Positions 6,996 through 14,269 of a stretch of 15,427 nucleotides of DNA are shown piece by piece; the stretch's first letter is position 1, and each line of letters opens with the position of its first letter. The notes beneath the pieces were generated by a model that had not been told where the DNA came from, searched no databases, and worked only from the letters and a program-made list of their open reading frames with translations. The stretch covers positions 1-15,427 of the forward strand of contig CAYWFS010000038.1 in the NCBI GenBank assembly GCA_964457685.1. The letters are read 5' to 3'. The position numbers were made by a program, and so were the translations under genes. The stretch comes from UMGS1696 sp964457685. GTDB lineage: Bacteria > Bacillota > Clostridia > Oscillospirales > CAG-272.

Positions 6996-7982
6996 ATGCG
7001 AGAATTTACCGTAAATAAAAACGACGCAGGACAACGTGCCGACAAATTCGTTTCAAAGGTGACGTGCGGTCTGCCGAAATCCCTTCTGTATAAATTCATC
7101 AGAACGAAAAGAATAAAGCTGAACGGAAAAAGAGTTCATGAAAACTATTTTCTCTCTGAGGGTGACGTTATCGAAATGTACATTCCCGATGAATTTTTCG
7201 AGGAAAAGACCGATGAGAATTCATATGAAAAGGTGAAGTTCGTTCCCGACATCGTTTATGAGGACGAAAATGTTCTTCTTTGCGACAAAAAGCCCGGAAT
7301 GCTGGTTCATCTCGGGGATGAGGGAGACAAAAACCGTGCGGAGGGTTCGGAAAAGGAGACTCTTATATATCTTCTTACGGCTTATCTGGTGAATAAGGGG
7401 GAATACGACCCGAAAAACGAAAGCTCCTTTGCACCTGCTCTTTGCAACCGTATCGACAGAAACACGGGCGGTATAGTTATCCTTGCGAAGAATGCGGAAG
7501 CTCTCAGACTTATGAACGAGGCTATTCGCGAAAATCGTGTTCATAAAAAATATCTCTGTGCCGTACACGGAAAGCTTACGGGTGAAAAAACTATAAGTGC
7601 ATATCACAGAAAAGACTACAAAACAAACACCGTTAAGATATTCGACAGGGAAGTGCCGGGGTCTAAAAAAATTATCACGGGATATAAGGCACTTTCATAT
7701 AATAAAAAGCTTGACCTTACCCTTGTTGAGATAAAGCTGATAACGGGAAGAACACACCAGATAAGAGCCCACATGGCATATATCGGTCATCCGCTTCTCG
7801 GAGAGGGAAAGTATGCACACAACTCTGAGGACAGACGTATGGGATATTCTTCACAGGCTCTTTATTCCTACTCCGTTTCGTTTGACTGTACGGATTCTCT
7901 CGAGTATCTGAACGGACGTGACTATAATGCGGACAAGTCCCATATACGTTTCCTTGAATTTTTCGGTGGGAATGAGAGATAA
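6996..7982 (+). CDS. RluA-family RNA pseudouridine synthase with S4 domain
   Basis: A 328-residue enzyme that isomerises uridine to pseudouridine in RNA, probably 23S rRNA. An N-terminal S4 RNA-binding domain (about 1-63, with GQRADKFVS and KRIKLNGKRV) precedes the catalytic domain (about 85-320). The catalytic motif is NRIDRNTGG (151-159), with D154 as the nucleophile. It is a variant of the usual HRLDxxTSG that, as I recall, is common in clostridial members. Motif III is GRTHQIRAHM (251-260), followed by GHPLLGEGKY (264-273). The ATG has AAGGAG at 6984-6989, six bases upstream. The exact target (RluC-like or RluD-like) cannot be assigned. No separate promoter is visible. Confidence 0.92.
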   Translation: MREFTVNKNDAGQRADKFVSKVTCGLPKSLLYKFIRTKRIKLNGKRVHENYFLSEGDVIEMYIPDEFFEEKTDENSYEKVKFVPDIVYEDENVLLCDKKPGMLVHLGDEGDKNRAEGSEKETLIYLLTAYLVNKGEYDPKNESSFAPALCNRIDRNTGGIVILAKNAEALRLMNEAIRENRVHKKYLCAVHGKLTGEKTISAYHRKDYKTNTVKIFDREVPGSKKIITGYKALSYNKKLDLTLVEIKLITGRTHQIRAHMAYIGHPLLGEGKYAHNSEDRRMGYSSQALYSYSVSFDCTDSLEYLNGRDYNADKSHIRFLEFFGGNER

Positions 7983-8011
7983 GAAGCGTAGACAAAATCA
8001 CAAAAAAGTCT

Positions 8012-8040
8012 TGTCTTAAACACAAAAATCGGTTATAATT
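8012..8040 (+). promoter_or_regulatory. Sigma-A promoter of the rnf operon
   Basis: TTGTCT (8012-8017), a 17-base spacer and a perfect TATAAT (8035-8040). The start would be near 8047, giving a leader of about 68 bases before rnfC. The -35 box is the right half of an inverted repeat with AGACAA at 7991-7996. No other promoter as good is seen before the end of rnfB. Confidence 0.82.
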
Positions 8041-8114
8041 AAATAAAATATTCCGTTTATATTTCGGCAAAATGAAAGTATGACGGAATCAAGCGATATT
8101 TACAGGAGAATGAG

Positions 8115-9461
8115 ATGGCATATACCTTTTCAGGAGGAATCCATGTAGAGGAATACAAAAATACGAGCCGAAGCAGGATAGAGCTTTTGCCTGCCCCGAA
8201 GACGGTGACTATTCCTTTGCTTCAGCACATAGGTGTTCCGGCAACTCCTACGGTAGGTGTGGGAGACAAAGTATATCTGGGACAGAAAATTGCGGATGTT
8301 CCGGAGTCCTCTCTCGGATGTCCCGTTCATGCAAGTGTCTCGGGTACTGTTCGTGAGATAATCAAAAAGACGGTACCGACGGGAGCGGTTGTCGAGCATA
8401 TTGTCATTGAAAACGATATGACCTCGACTCTCTCGCCGGATATTGTTCCGACAACCAAAAAGCTTACCGACTGCACAACGGAGGAGATAATTTCCGTAAT
8501 AAGAGAGGCAGGTATCTCGGGTATGGGTGGAGCGGCGTTCCCGACCTATGCTAAGATACGCTCTGCAATCGGTAAGGTAGATAAAATAATAATAAACTGT
8601 GCCGAGTGTGAGCCGTTTATCACTGCCAATCACAGACTTCTTCTCGAACACCCCGCCTCGGTTATAAACGGTGTGAAGATACTTCTGAAGGCTCTGTCGG
8701 TAAGATGTGCTTACATTGCGGTAGAGGACAACAAGATGGACGCTGTGGAAAAGCTTGAGGAGCTTCTCGGAGATTCCAAAATGATAAGCGTCAAGGTCAT
8801 GAAAACAAAATATCCGCAGGGAGACGAAAGACAGCTTATCTACGCTCTTACGGGAGAAGAAATTCCCACGGGAAAGCTTCCTGCCGATGTTGGATGTGTA
8901 ATATTCAACGCAGAGACCTGTTCCGCTATTTATAAAGCCTTTGCCCAGGGAATGCCTCTTGTCAGTCGTATAATAACCGTTGACGGAGACTGCATAAAGC
9001 ACCCGAAAAATATACTTGTGCCTATCGGAACATCCTTTACCGATATACTTGAGTTCTGCGGAGGATTAAAGCGTCAGCCGTCAAAGCTCATAAGCGGTGG
9101 ACCGATGATGGGTATTGCACAGTGGGACGGCGAAATGCCGATTACAAAGTCAACAAGTGCGATACTTCTGTTTTCCGATAAGTTCGGTAAGAAAAATGTC
9201 GAGCATCCCACCTGCATACACTGCGGAAAGTGCGTGAACAACTGCCCGATGCACCTGATGCCTATGTATATAGCACAGTTTTCGATGGTAGGTGACTTGA
9301 AGCGTGCGGAGGAATACGGGGCTATGAGCTGTGTTGAATGCGGTTCATGCTCCTACAACTGCCCGGGCGGAGTCGAGATAGTTCAGCATATAAGAAAAGC
9401 CAAAGCTGAGATAAAAGCAGAGGCTGCAAGACTGAACGCACTTAAAGAGAGAACCTTATAA
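8115..9461 (+). CDS. rnfC: Rnf complex subunit C (NADH-side iron-sulphur/flavin subunit)
   Basis: A 448-residue peripheral cytoplasmic subunit of the ferredoxin:NAD+ oxidoreductase. The N-terminal part (MAYTFSGGIHVEEYKN, then a biotinyl-lipoyl-like region to about 100) leads into the NADH/FMN-binding fold shared with Nqo1-type subunits, seen in GISGMGGAAFPTYAK (133-147) and NCAECEPFITANHR (161-174). Two [4Fe-4S] clusters are bound by C367, C370, C373, C377 and C406, C409, C412, C416, both in Cx2Cx2Cx3CP arrangement. The length matches clostridial RnfC, without the long C-terminal Ala/Lys extension of proteobacterial forms. AGGAG (8104-8108) lies six bases before the ATG. First gene of the operon; rnfD starts about 20 bases after its stop. 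Confidence 0.96.
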   Translation: MAYTFSGGIHVEEYKNTSRSRIELLPAPKTVTIPLLQHIGVPATPTVGVGDKVYLGQKIADVPESSLGCPVHASVSGTVREIIKKTVPTGAVVEHIVIENDMTSTLSPDIVPTTKKLTDCTTEEIISVIREAGISGMGGAAFPTYAKIRSAIGKVDKIIINCAECEPFITANHRLLLEHPASVINGVKILLKALSVRCAYIAVEDNKMDAVEKLEELLGDSKMISVKVMKTKYPQGDERQLIYALTGEEIPTGKLPADVGCVIFNAETCSAIYKAFAQGMPLVSRIITVDGDCIKHPKNILVPIGTSFTDILEFCGGLKRQPSKLISGGPMMGIAQWDGEMPITKSTSAILLFSDKFGKKNVEHPTCIHCGKCVNNCPMHLMPMYIAQFSMVGDLKRAEEYGAMSCVECGSCSYNCPGGVEIVQHIRKAKAEIKAEAARLNALKERTL

Positions 9462-9482
9462 CTTTATGCGACGAGGTTGATT

Positions 9483-10520
9483 ATGGATAATAACGAAATG
9501 AATAACAACATTCCCGAAACGGAAGAAAAAAAGTCGCGGTATTCAATGCCTGCACTTCTTACCGTTCAGTCGTCTCCGCACATAAAAAGCCACGAGACAA
9601 CATCGGGAATAATGCTTGACGTGATAATAGCTTTACTTCCCGCATATATCTGGGGAGTTTATGTATTCGGCATTCGTGCTTTGGCGATAGGTGCCGTGTC
9701 TGTTGCCGCCGCTGTCGGATTTGAAGCCGCCTCGGAATTTTTACTGCACAGACCTGTAACAATAGGAGACCTTTCCGCTGTCGTTACGGGACTTTTGCTT
9801 GCGATGAATCTGCCTGTCGGAGTTCCTCTTTGGATGCCGATTATAGGTGCGTTTTTTGCGATAGTTATCGTAAAGCAGCTGTTCGGAGGTATCGGAAAGA
9901 ATTTTGTGAATCCCGCACTTGCCGCAAGAGTTTTCCTCTTTTCGTGGGCGGGAGAAATGTCTACCTTTACGAAATTCGGCGAAAAAGTTACATCTGTAGC
10001 TGTGACTCTTGCAGACGGTGATATTGTTGCCGGAGCTACTCCTCTTGCTTCTCTCAAGCAGGGTGTGTTACCGAGTGAAAACATATTTGACATGATAAGC
10101 GGTAACATAAGCGGAAGTATAGGTGAAGTGTCATCCATACTTCTTATTGCAGGTGGTGTGTACCTCATAGTAAGACGTGTTATAACCTGGCAGATACCTG
10201 TTGCATATATCGGAACGGTCGCTGTCGTTACCATGCTTTTCCCGAAAGGCGGAGGTATAGCGGCAGATTTCATGCTGTATGAGCTTTTTGCAGGCGGTCT
10301 TATGCTCGGTGCGTTCTTTATGGCTACCGATTACTCCACATCTCCCGTGACACCGAAAGGACGAATCATATACGGAATAGGATGCGGACTTATTACGGTG
10401 CTTATAAGATACTACGGAAGCTATCCCGAGGGAGTATCATTTGCAATACTTATAATGAATCTTCTTGTGTGGTATATAGACAAGCTTACAATGCCTCGCA
10501 GATTCGGAGGTAAAAAGTGA
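9483..10520 (+). CDS. rnfD: Rnf complex subunit D (flavin-bearing membrane subunit)
   Basis: A 345-residue integral membrane subunit with about ten hydrophobic segments, homologous to NqrB, carrying FMN bound to a threonine and thought to take part in ion translocation. The flavinylation motif is GDIVAGATPL, with T186 as the expected attachment site; Ala replaces the usual Ser at position 183. The core also shows TVQSSPHIKS (27-36) and NFVNPALAARVFLF (140-153), both typical of RnfD/NqrB. The ATG at 9483 is chosen because GAGG (9473-9476) lies six bases upstream; a TTG at 9477 touches that site. The stop TGA overlaps the start of rnfG. Confidence 0.95.
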   Translation: MDNNEMNNNIPETEEKKSRYSMPALLTVQSSPHIKSHETTSGIMLDVIIALLPAYIWGVYVFGIRALAIGAVSVAAAVGFEAASEFLLHRPVTIGDLSAVVTGLLLAMNLPVGVPLWMPIIGAFFAIVIVKQLFGGIGKNFVNPALAARVFLFSWAGEMSTFTKFGEKVTSVAVTLADGDIVAGATPLASLKQGVLPSENIFDMISGNISGSIGEVSSILLIAGGVYLIVRRVITWQIPVAYIGTVAVVTMLFPKGGGIAADFMLYELFAGGLMLGAFFMATDYSTSPVTPKGRIIYGIGCGLITVLIRYYGSYPEGVSFAILIMNLLVWYIDKLTMPRRFGGKK

Positions 10521-11897
10521 TGTTCAAGAAAAAGAATAAAACGGAAGTTGTTCCCGATACAGTAAAGGAAACCGAGGTTGAGCTTGGTGAGCTTGATTTT
10601 ACTCCCGAGGAGGAGAATTTTATCGAGCCTGAGCCGACTGTTGAAGCAGAGCCTGTGGAAAACTCTCTGCCCGAAGAAGCTGTTCCTGTGACGGAGGATA
10701 TGCCTGAGGAGAGCTTTGAAGAATTTGAAGAAAACGTCGAGCCTGCTCCCGAAAACGCAGATGAGTTACCGACGGAATCTCAAGCCGAAGAAAAAGCCGC
10801 AAAACCTGCAAAAGAAAAAGCAGTAAAAGAAAAGAAAGCTCCGCCGAAAGAGGGCAGCACGGAATACACGATAAGAATGATAGTAATTCTTGCGGCGATT
10901 TGTACGGGGATTGCACTTCTTCTTTCCGTTGTAAATATGCTGACAGAGGATGTCATTGCGGAAAACTCCGTAAAAGCACAGAATGAAGCGGTTCTCAGCA
11001 TATTCCCCGACGGAGATGAGGTGCGAGAACATACTGATGAAAGCGGCGAGAATATCTTTGTCGTACTCAAAAACGGCGAGATAATCGGTTGCTGTGTTAA
11101 TTCTGTCGGAAGCGGATACGGCGGAGATATTGAGCTTATGGTCGGTATTGATACTGACGGAAAAATAAGCGGAATGTCGTTCTTGTCGATGTCGGAAACT
11201 CCCGGAGTCGGAACTAAGGTAAAGGGAGAGGGATTTGTTTCTCAGCTTATAGGACTCAATGAAAAAGCGGTTATAGGCGAAAATGTGGACGGTATTTCCG
11301 GAGCGTCGTTCAGCTCTGCCGGTGTGGTGGAGGCGATAAACAACGCATTGAATATTGAAATCGACTTTGACGCTATAGCTGATTCTGTTGGCGGAAAGGT
11401 TTCCTACGGTGACGATGAGGATAAGCACGATGCAAATCGAGAAAACGGAGACAGCACTATCGGTGTTGAAGAAATAGGCGAAGATGATGATATAGGTAAC
11501 ATCGGAGATGAATCACCCGAACCTGTGGAAACAGAACCTGTTGAGACGGAGCCTGTTGAAATAACTCCCGAGACCGAACCGATTGAAACGGAGCCGGAGG
11601 TTGAACCCGAGATTCCCGTTATTGTCGAACCCGAANNNNNNNNNNNNNNNNNNNNNNNNNNNNNNNNNNNNNNNNNNNNNNNNNNNNNNNNNNNNNNNNN
11701 NNNNNNNNNNNNNNNNNNNNNNNNNNNNNNNNNNNGAGCGTGAGGATGATGTAACGGATTCGGAAAATGAGCCTGAGAATCCCGAAATTGAACCCGATGA
11801 ACCGACGGAAGAACCGGATAACGGAGAGTTCAACGAGGAAGAACCCGGCGAAGAAGAAACCGAAGAAGAGACCAAGAAGCCATGGGTCAAGCCGTAA
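10520..11897 (+). CDS. rnfG: Rnf complex subunit G with acidic N- and C-terminal extensions, interrupted by an assembly gap
   Basis: The flavin-bearing subunit with one membrane span (about 117-139) and an FMN domain outside (about 141-296). Conserved parts include GYGGDIELMVGID (199-211), ETPGVGTKV (226-234) and DGISGASFSS (257-266). The expected flavin-bearing residue is S263, where Thr is usual. RnfG is normally near 200 residues. Here about 115 Glu/Pro- and then Lys/Ala-rich residues precede the span, and an acidic Glu-Pro tail follows the domain. A 100-N gap (11636-11735) interrupts the tail, which resumes with 53 acidic residues ending KKPWVKP. The two sides are in different frames only because 100 is not a multiple of three, so true length is unknown. 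The ATG at 10520 overlaps the rnfD stop (TGATG) with GGAGG nine bases upstream; a GTG at 10517 is also possible. Confidence 0.88.
11517..11635 (+). repeat. Glu-Pro repeat tract in rnfG, left side of the gap
   Basis: The DNA repeats an imprecise GAAACAGAACCTGTT-like unit, encoding EPVETEPVETEPVE and then EPIETEPEVEPE. Similar EPENPEIEPDEP coding continues after the gap (11736-11897). Such a tract is prone to slippage in evolution and to collapse in short-read assembly, which probably caused the gap. Confidence 0.75.
11636..11735. other. Assembly gap of exactly 100 N
   Basis: One hundred undetermined bases inside the rnfG tail. A run of exactly 100 is the usual placeholder for a gap of unknown size, so distances across it should not be trusted. 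Confidence 0.98.
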
Positions 11898-11915
11898 GCG
11901 GAAAGGAAAACGAAA

Positions 11916-12662
11916 ATGAAAAAATCAATAGGTAAAATTTTCAAAGACGGCATAATTACAAACAATCCTACGTTTGTACAGCTTCTCGGTATGTGTCCGA
12001 CTCTTGCGACAACTACATCTGTAGTAAACGCACTCGGTATGGGTGTATCCGTAATCATAGTTCTTGCTTTCTCTAATCTGTTTATATCACTTCTCAGAAA
12101 AATCATTCCAAAGGAAGTAAGAATTGCTTCTTATATCGTTATAATATCGGGATTTGTTACTGCGGTTGAGCTTGTAATTAAGGCATATTTCCCATCAATT
12201 GACGCCTCCCTCGGACTGTTTATACCGCTTATAGTCGTAAACTGTATAATCCTTGCCCGTGCCGAAGCTTTTGCATCGAAAAACGGTCCTATCGAATCGT
12301 TCTGTGACGGCATAGCAACGGGAATAGGCTTTACACTTGCTCTTACCTGCATTGCACTTGTTCGTGAGCTTCTCGGAACAGGTATGCTCTTTGCTGCAAG
12401 CGACGGAACAGGAGGAGTGCAGATATTCGGAGACTGGTTCTCACCTGCAACAATATTCCTCATGCCTACGGGTGCGTTCCTTACTCTCGGATGTATAATC
12501 GCTCTTGTACAGAAGATAAGATACAGCCTTGAAGAAAGAAATCGCAAAAAGCTCCTTGAAGCCGATGCGATAGAAAACGGATACCACGCAACAATAATGA
12601 AAGACCCCGAAAGCGGCAAGCTCATCCGCAAGATTAAGGTAAATGAGGAGGAATCAAAATGA
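11916..12662 (+). CDS. rnfE: Rnf complex subunit E (membrane core)
   Basis: A 248-residue integral membrane protein with about six spans, homologous to NqrD and a paralogue of RnfA. Together the two form the membrane core holding an intramembrane iron-sulphur cluster. The likely cluster ligands are C27 (LGMCPTLA) and C110 (VVNCIILARAE), in the two half-spans. The C terminus (about 203-248) is a charged cytoplasmic tail longer than in many homologues. AAAGGA (11902-11907) lies eight bases before the ATG, and the gene begins 18 bases after rnfG. Its stop overlaps the rnfA start (ATGA). Ile is mostly ATA, as across the rnf genes. Confidence 0.95.
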   Translation: MKKSIGKIFKDGIITNNPTFVQLLGMCPTLATTTSVVNALGMGVSVIIVLAFSNLFISLLRKIIPKEVRIASYIVIISGFVTAVELVIKAYFPSIDASLGLFIPLIVVNCIILARAEAFASKNGPIESFCDGIATGIGFTLALTCIALVRELLGTGMLFAASDGTGGVQIFGDWFSPATIFLMPTGAFLTLGCIIALVQKIRYSLEERNRKKLLEADAIENGYHATIMKDPESGKLIRKIKVNEEESK

Positions 12663-13234
12663 ACATACTTATGATAATGTTCACGGCAATACTTACGGAA
12701 AACTTCATCTTTTCGAGATTCTACGGTTGCTGTCCGTTCCTCGGAGTTTCCGATAAGCCTTCCACCGCACTGGGTATGGGTATGGCGGTTACATTTGTAA
12801 TGACGCTTTCCTCTGCCGCAACATGGACTGTTTATCATTTTCTTCTTGAGCCGTTCGGTCTCGAATATTTGAAAACGATAGCGTTCATTCTTGTAATAGC
12901 CGCTCTTGTACAGTTTATCGAGATGTTTCTTAAAAAGAACGTCCCCTCTCTGTATTCCGCACTCGGAATCTATCTTCCGCTTATCACAACGAACTGTGCC
13001 GTTCTCGGTTCGGCTCTTGTTAATATAGAAAAGGGATACAACTTTGTCGAAAGCGTTGTATTCGGATTTTCGGCGGCGATAGGATTTACGATGGCTATAG
13101 TGGTGTTTGCGGGAGTGCGTGAAAGACTTAATTTCGCAGATCCGCCGAAGTCGTTCAGAGGTTTCCCGATACTTCTTGTGTCGGCAGGACTCGTTGCTAT
13201 GGCATTCTCGGGATTCTCGGGAATGAAATTCTGA
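12659..13234 (+). CDS. rnfA: Rnf complex subunit A (membrane core)
   Basis: A 191-residue integral membrane protein with six predicted spans, homologous to NqrE and paired with RnfE in inverted topology. The expected ligands of the intramembrane iron-sulphur cluster are in GCCPFLG (23-29, C24/C25) and TTNCAVLG (110-117, C113). ENFIFSRF (14-21), just before the first Cys motif, is also typical. The length is normal for RnfA. GAGGAGG (12645-12651) precedes the ATG by seven bases, and the ATG overlaps the rnfE stop by four bases, indicating translational coupling. Confidence 0.96.
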   Translation: MNILMIMFTAILTENFIFSRFYGCCPFLGVSDKPSTALGMGMAVTFVMTLSSAATWTVYHFLLEPFGLEYLKTIAFILVIAALVQFIEMFLKKNVPSLYSALGIYLPLITTNCAVLGSALVNIEKGYNFVESVVFGFSAAIGFTMAIVVFAGVRERLNFADPPKSFRGFPILLVSAGLVAMAFSGFSGMKF

Positions 13235-13249
13235 GGGAGGTAAGAGAAC

Positions 13250-14083
13250 ATGAAAATTATACTTCCCGTACTTATATTCATAGGACTCGGAATTCTGATG
13301 GGTGCGTTGCTTGCACTTGCTTCAAAGCTTTTCGCCGTAAAAAAAGATGAAAAAGCGGAAGCCGTAAAGGAATGTCTGCCCGGTGCGAACTGTGGCGGAT
13401 GCGGTTTCTCCGGATGTGAAGCTTATGCATCCGCTGTAGCCTCGGGTGAAGCTCCCGTTAACAAATGCTCCGTCGGCGGAAGTGAGGTTGCTTTTAAAAT
13501 AGCGGAAATAATGGGTGTCGAAGCCGGTGAGCAGGTCAGAATGAGAGCCCAGGTAATGTGTTCCGGAACCGGAGAATACGCAAAAAAGAAATACATATAC
13601 GCAGGAATAGATGACTGTGCGGCGGCCGCTAAAATAGGCGGTGGAGACAAGCTGTGCAAGAACGGCTGTATAGGACTCGGAAGCTGTGTTAAAGCTTGTC
13701 CTTTTGAAGCTATCGTTGTCGAAAACGGTGTTGCCGTAGTCGATTACTCGAAATGTCGTGGTTGCGGCATATGTGTTTCCGCCTGTCCCAAGGGAATCAT
13801 CAAGCTCATTCCGTTCGATTCAAAGCACTGGGTCGGATGTATGTCTGTTGATGACGGCAAGAACACAAGACGTGTGTGCGATGTCGGTTGTATTTCGTGC
13901 AGACTTTGCGAAAAGAGCTGTCCGAGTGGTGCGATAAACGTAAACAACTTTGTTGCATCCATAGATTACGATAAATGTACCGGCTGTGATATATGCGTAA
14001 GCAAATGTCCGAGACACATAATATGGTCGGGCGAAGTTCAGGGAAAACTCGGACTTGTCATAAAACGAGTCGATAAAAGCTGA
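13250..14083 (+). CDS. rnfB: Rnf complex subunit B (ferredoxin-side iron-sulphur subunit)
   Basis: A 277-residue subunit that accepts electrons from reduced ferredoxin. An N-terminal membrane anchor (about 3-28) is followed by a Fes-type cluster domain with C42, C48, C51 and C56 (GANCGGCGFSGC). Four ferredoxin-like [4Fe-4S] sites follow: C136/C140/C146/C150, C169/C172/C175/C179, C214/C217/C220/C224 and C243/C246/C249/C253. Two further cysteines (C197, C210) lie between the second and third. This multi-cluster layout matches clostridial RnfB, larger than the proteobacterial form. GGGAGG before the ATG sets the start, 15 bases after rnfA. It is the last gene of the operon; only a weak hairpin without a T run follows. 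Confidence 0.96.
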   Translation: MKIILPVLIFIGLGILMGALLALASKLFAVKKDEKAEAVKECLPGANCGGCGFSGCEAYASAVASGEAPVNKCSVGGSEVAFKIAEIMGVEAGEQVRMRAQVMCSGTGEYAKKKYIYAGIDDCAAAAKIGGGDKLCKNGCIGLGSCVKACPFEAIVVENGVAVVDYSKCRGCGICVSACPKGIIKLIPFDSKHWVGCMSVDDGKNTRRVCDVGCISCRLCEKSCPSGAINVNNFVASIDYDKCTGCDICVSKCPRHIIWSGEVQGKLGLVIKRVDKS

Positions 14084-14173
14084 ATTTGTCGGCATAATTC
14101 ACATAAGACTGCTTGTTGAATTGTGCAACTGGACGAAAAAATAGTTTTGGCCGAAAAGAAATGTGATTTCCAC

Positions 14174-14202
14174 TTGAAAATGTTCGGCGAATGGTATATT
14201 AT
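14174..14202 (+). promoter_or_regulatory. Promoter of the Gfo/Idh/MocA gene
   Basis: TTGAAA (14174-14179), a 17-base spacer and TATTAT (14197-14202); the overlapping TATATT with TGG before it gives an extended -10 alternative. A second possible pair, TTGACA (14204-14209) with TCTTAT (14227-14232) at 17 bases, lies directly downstream. Either gives a short leader ending in GGAGGA (14257-14262). Confidence 0.7.
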
Positions 14203-14269
14203 ATTGACAACGGAAGCGGAATGCTTTCTTATGCTTAAACAGAATTAAATTTATTCGGAGGATAAATAA

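Noticed and set aside
8130..9002. Minus-strand open frame opposite rnfC
   Set aside because: Antisense shadow of a well-supported rnfC, with no ribosome site or recognisable motif.
9477..9482. TTG start of rnfD
   Set aside because: It touches the GAGG ribosome site with no spacing; the ATG two codons later fits.
11635..11736. True frameshift or two separate genes at the rnfG gap
   Set aside because: The frame change equals the placeholder length of 100, and both sides encode the same acidic Glu-Pro sequence in whole codons.
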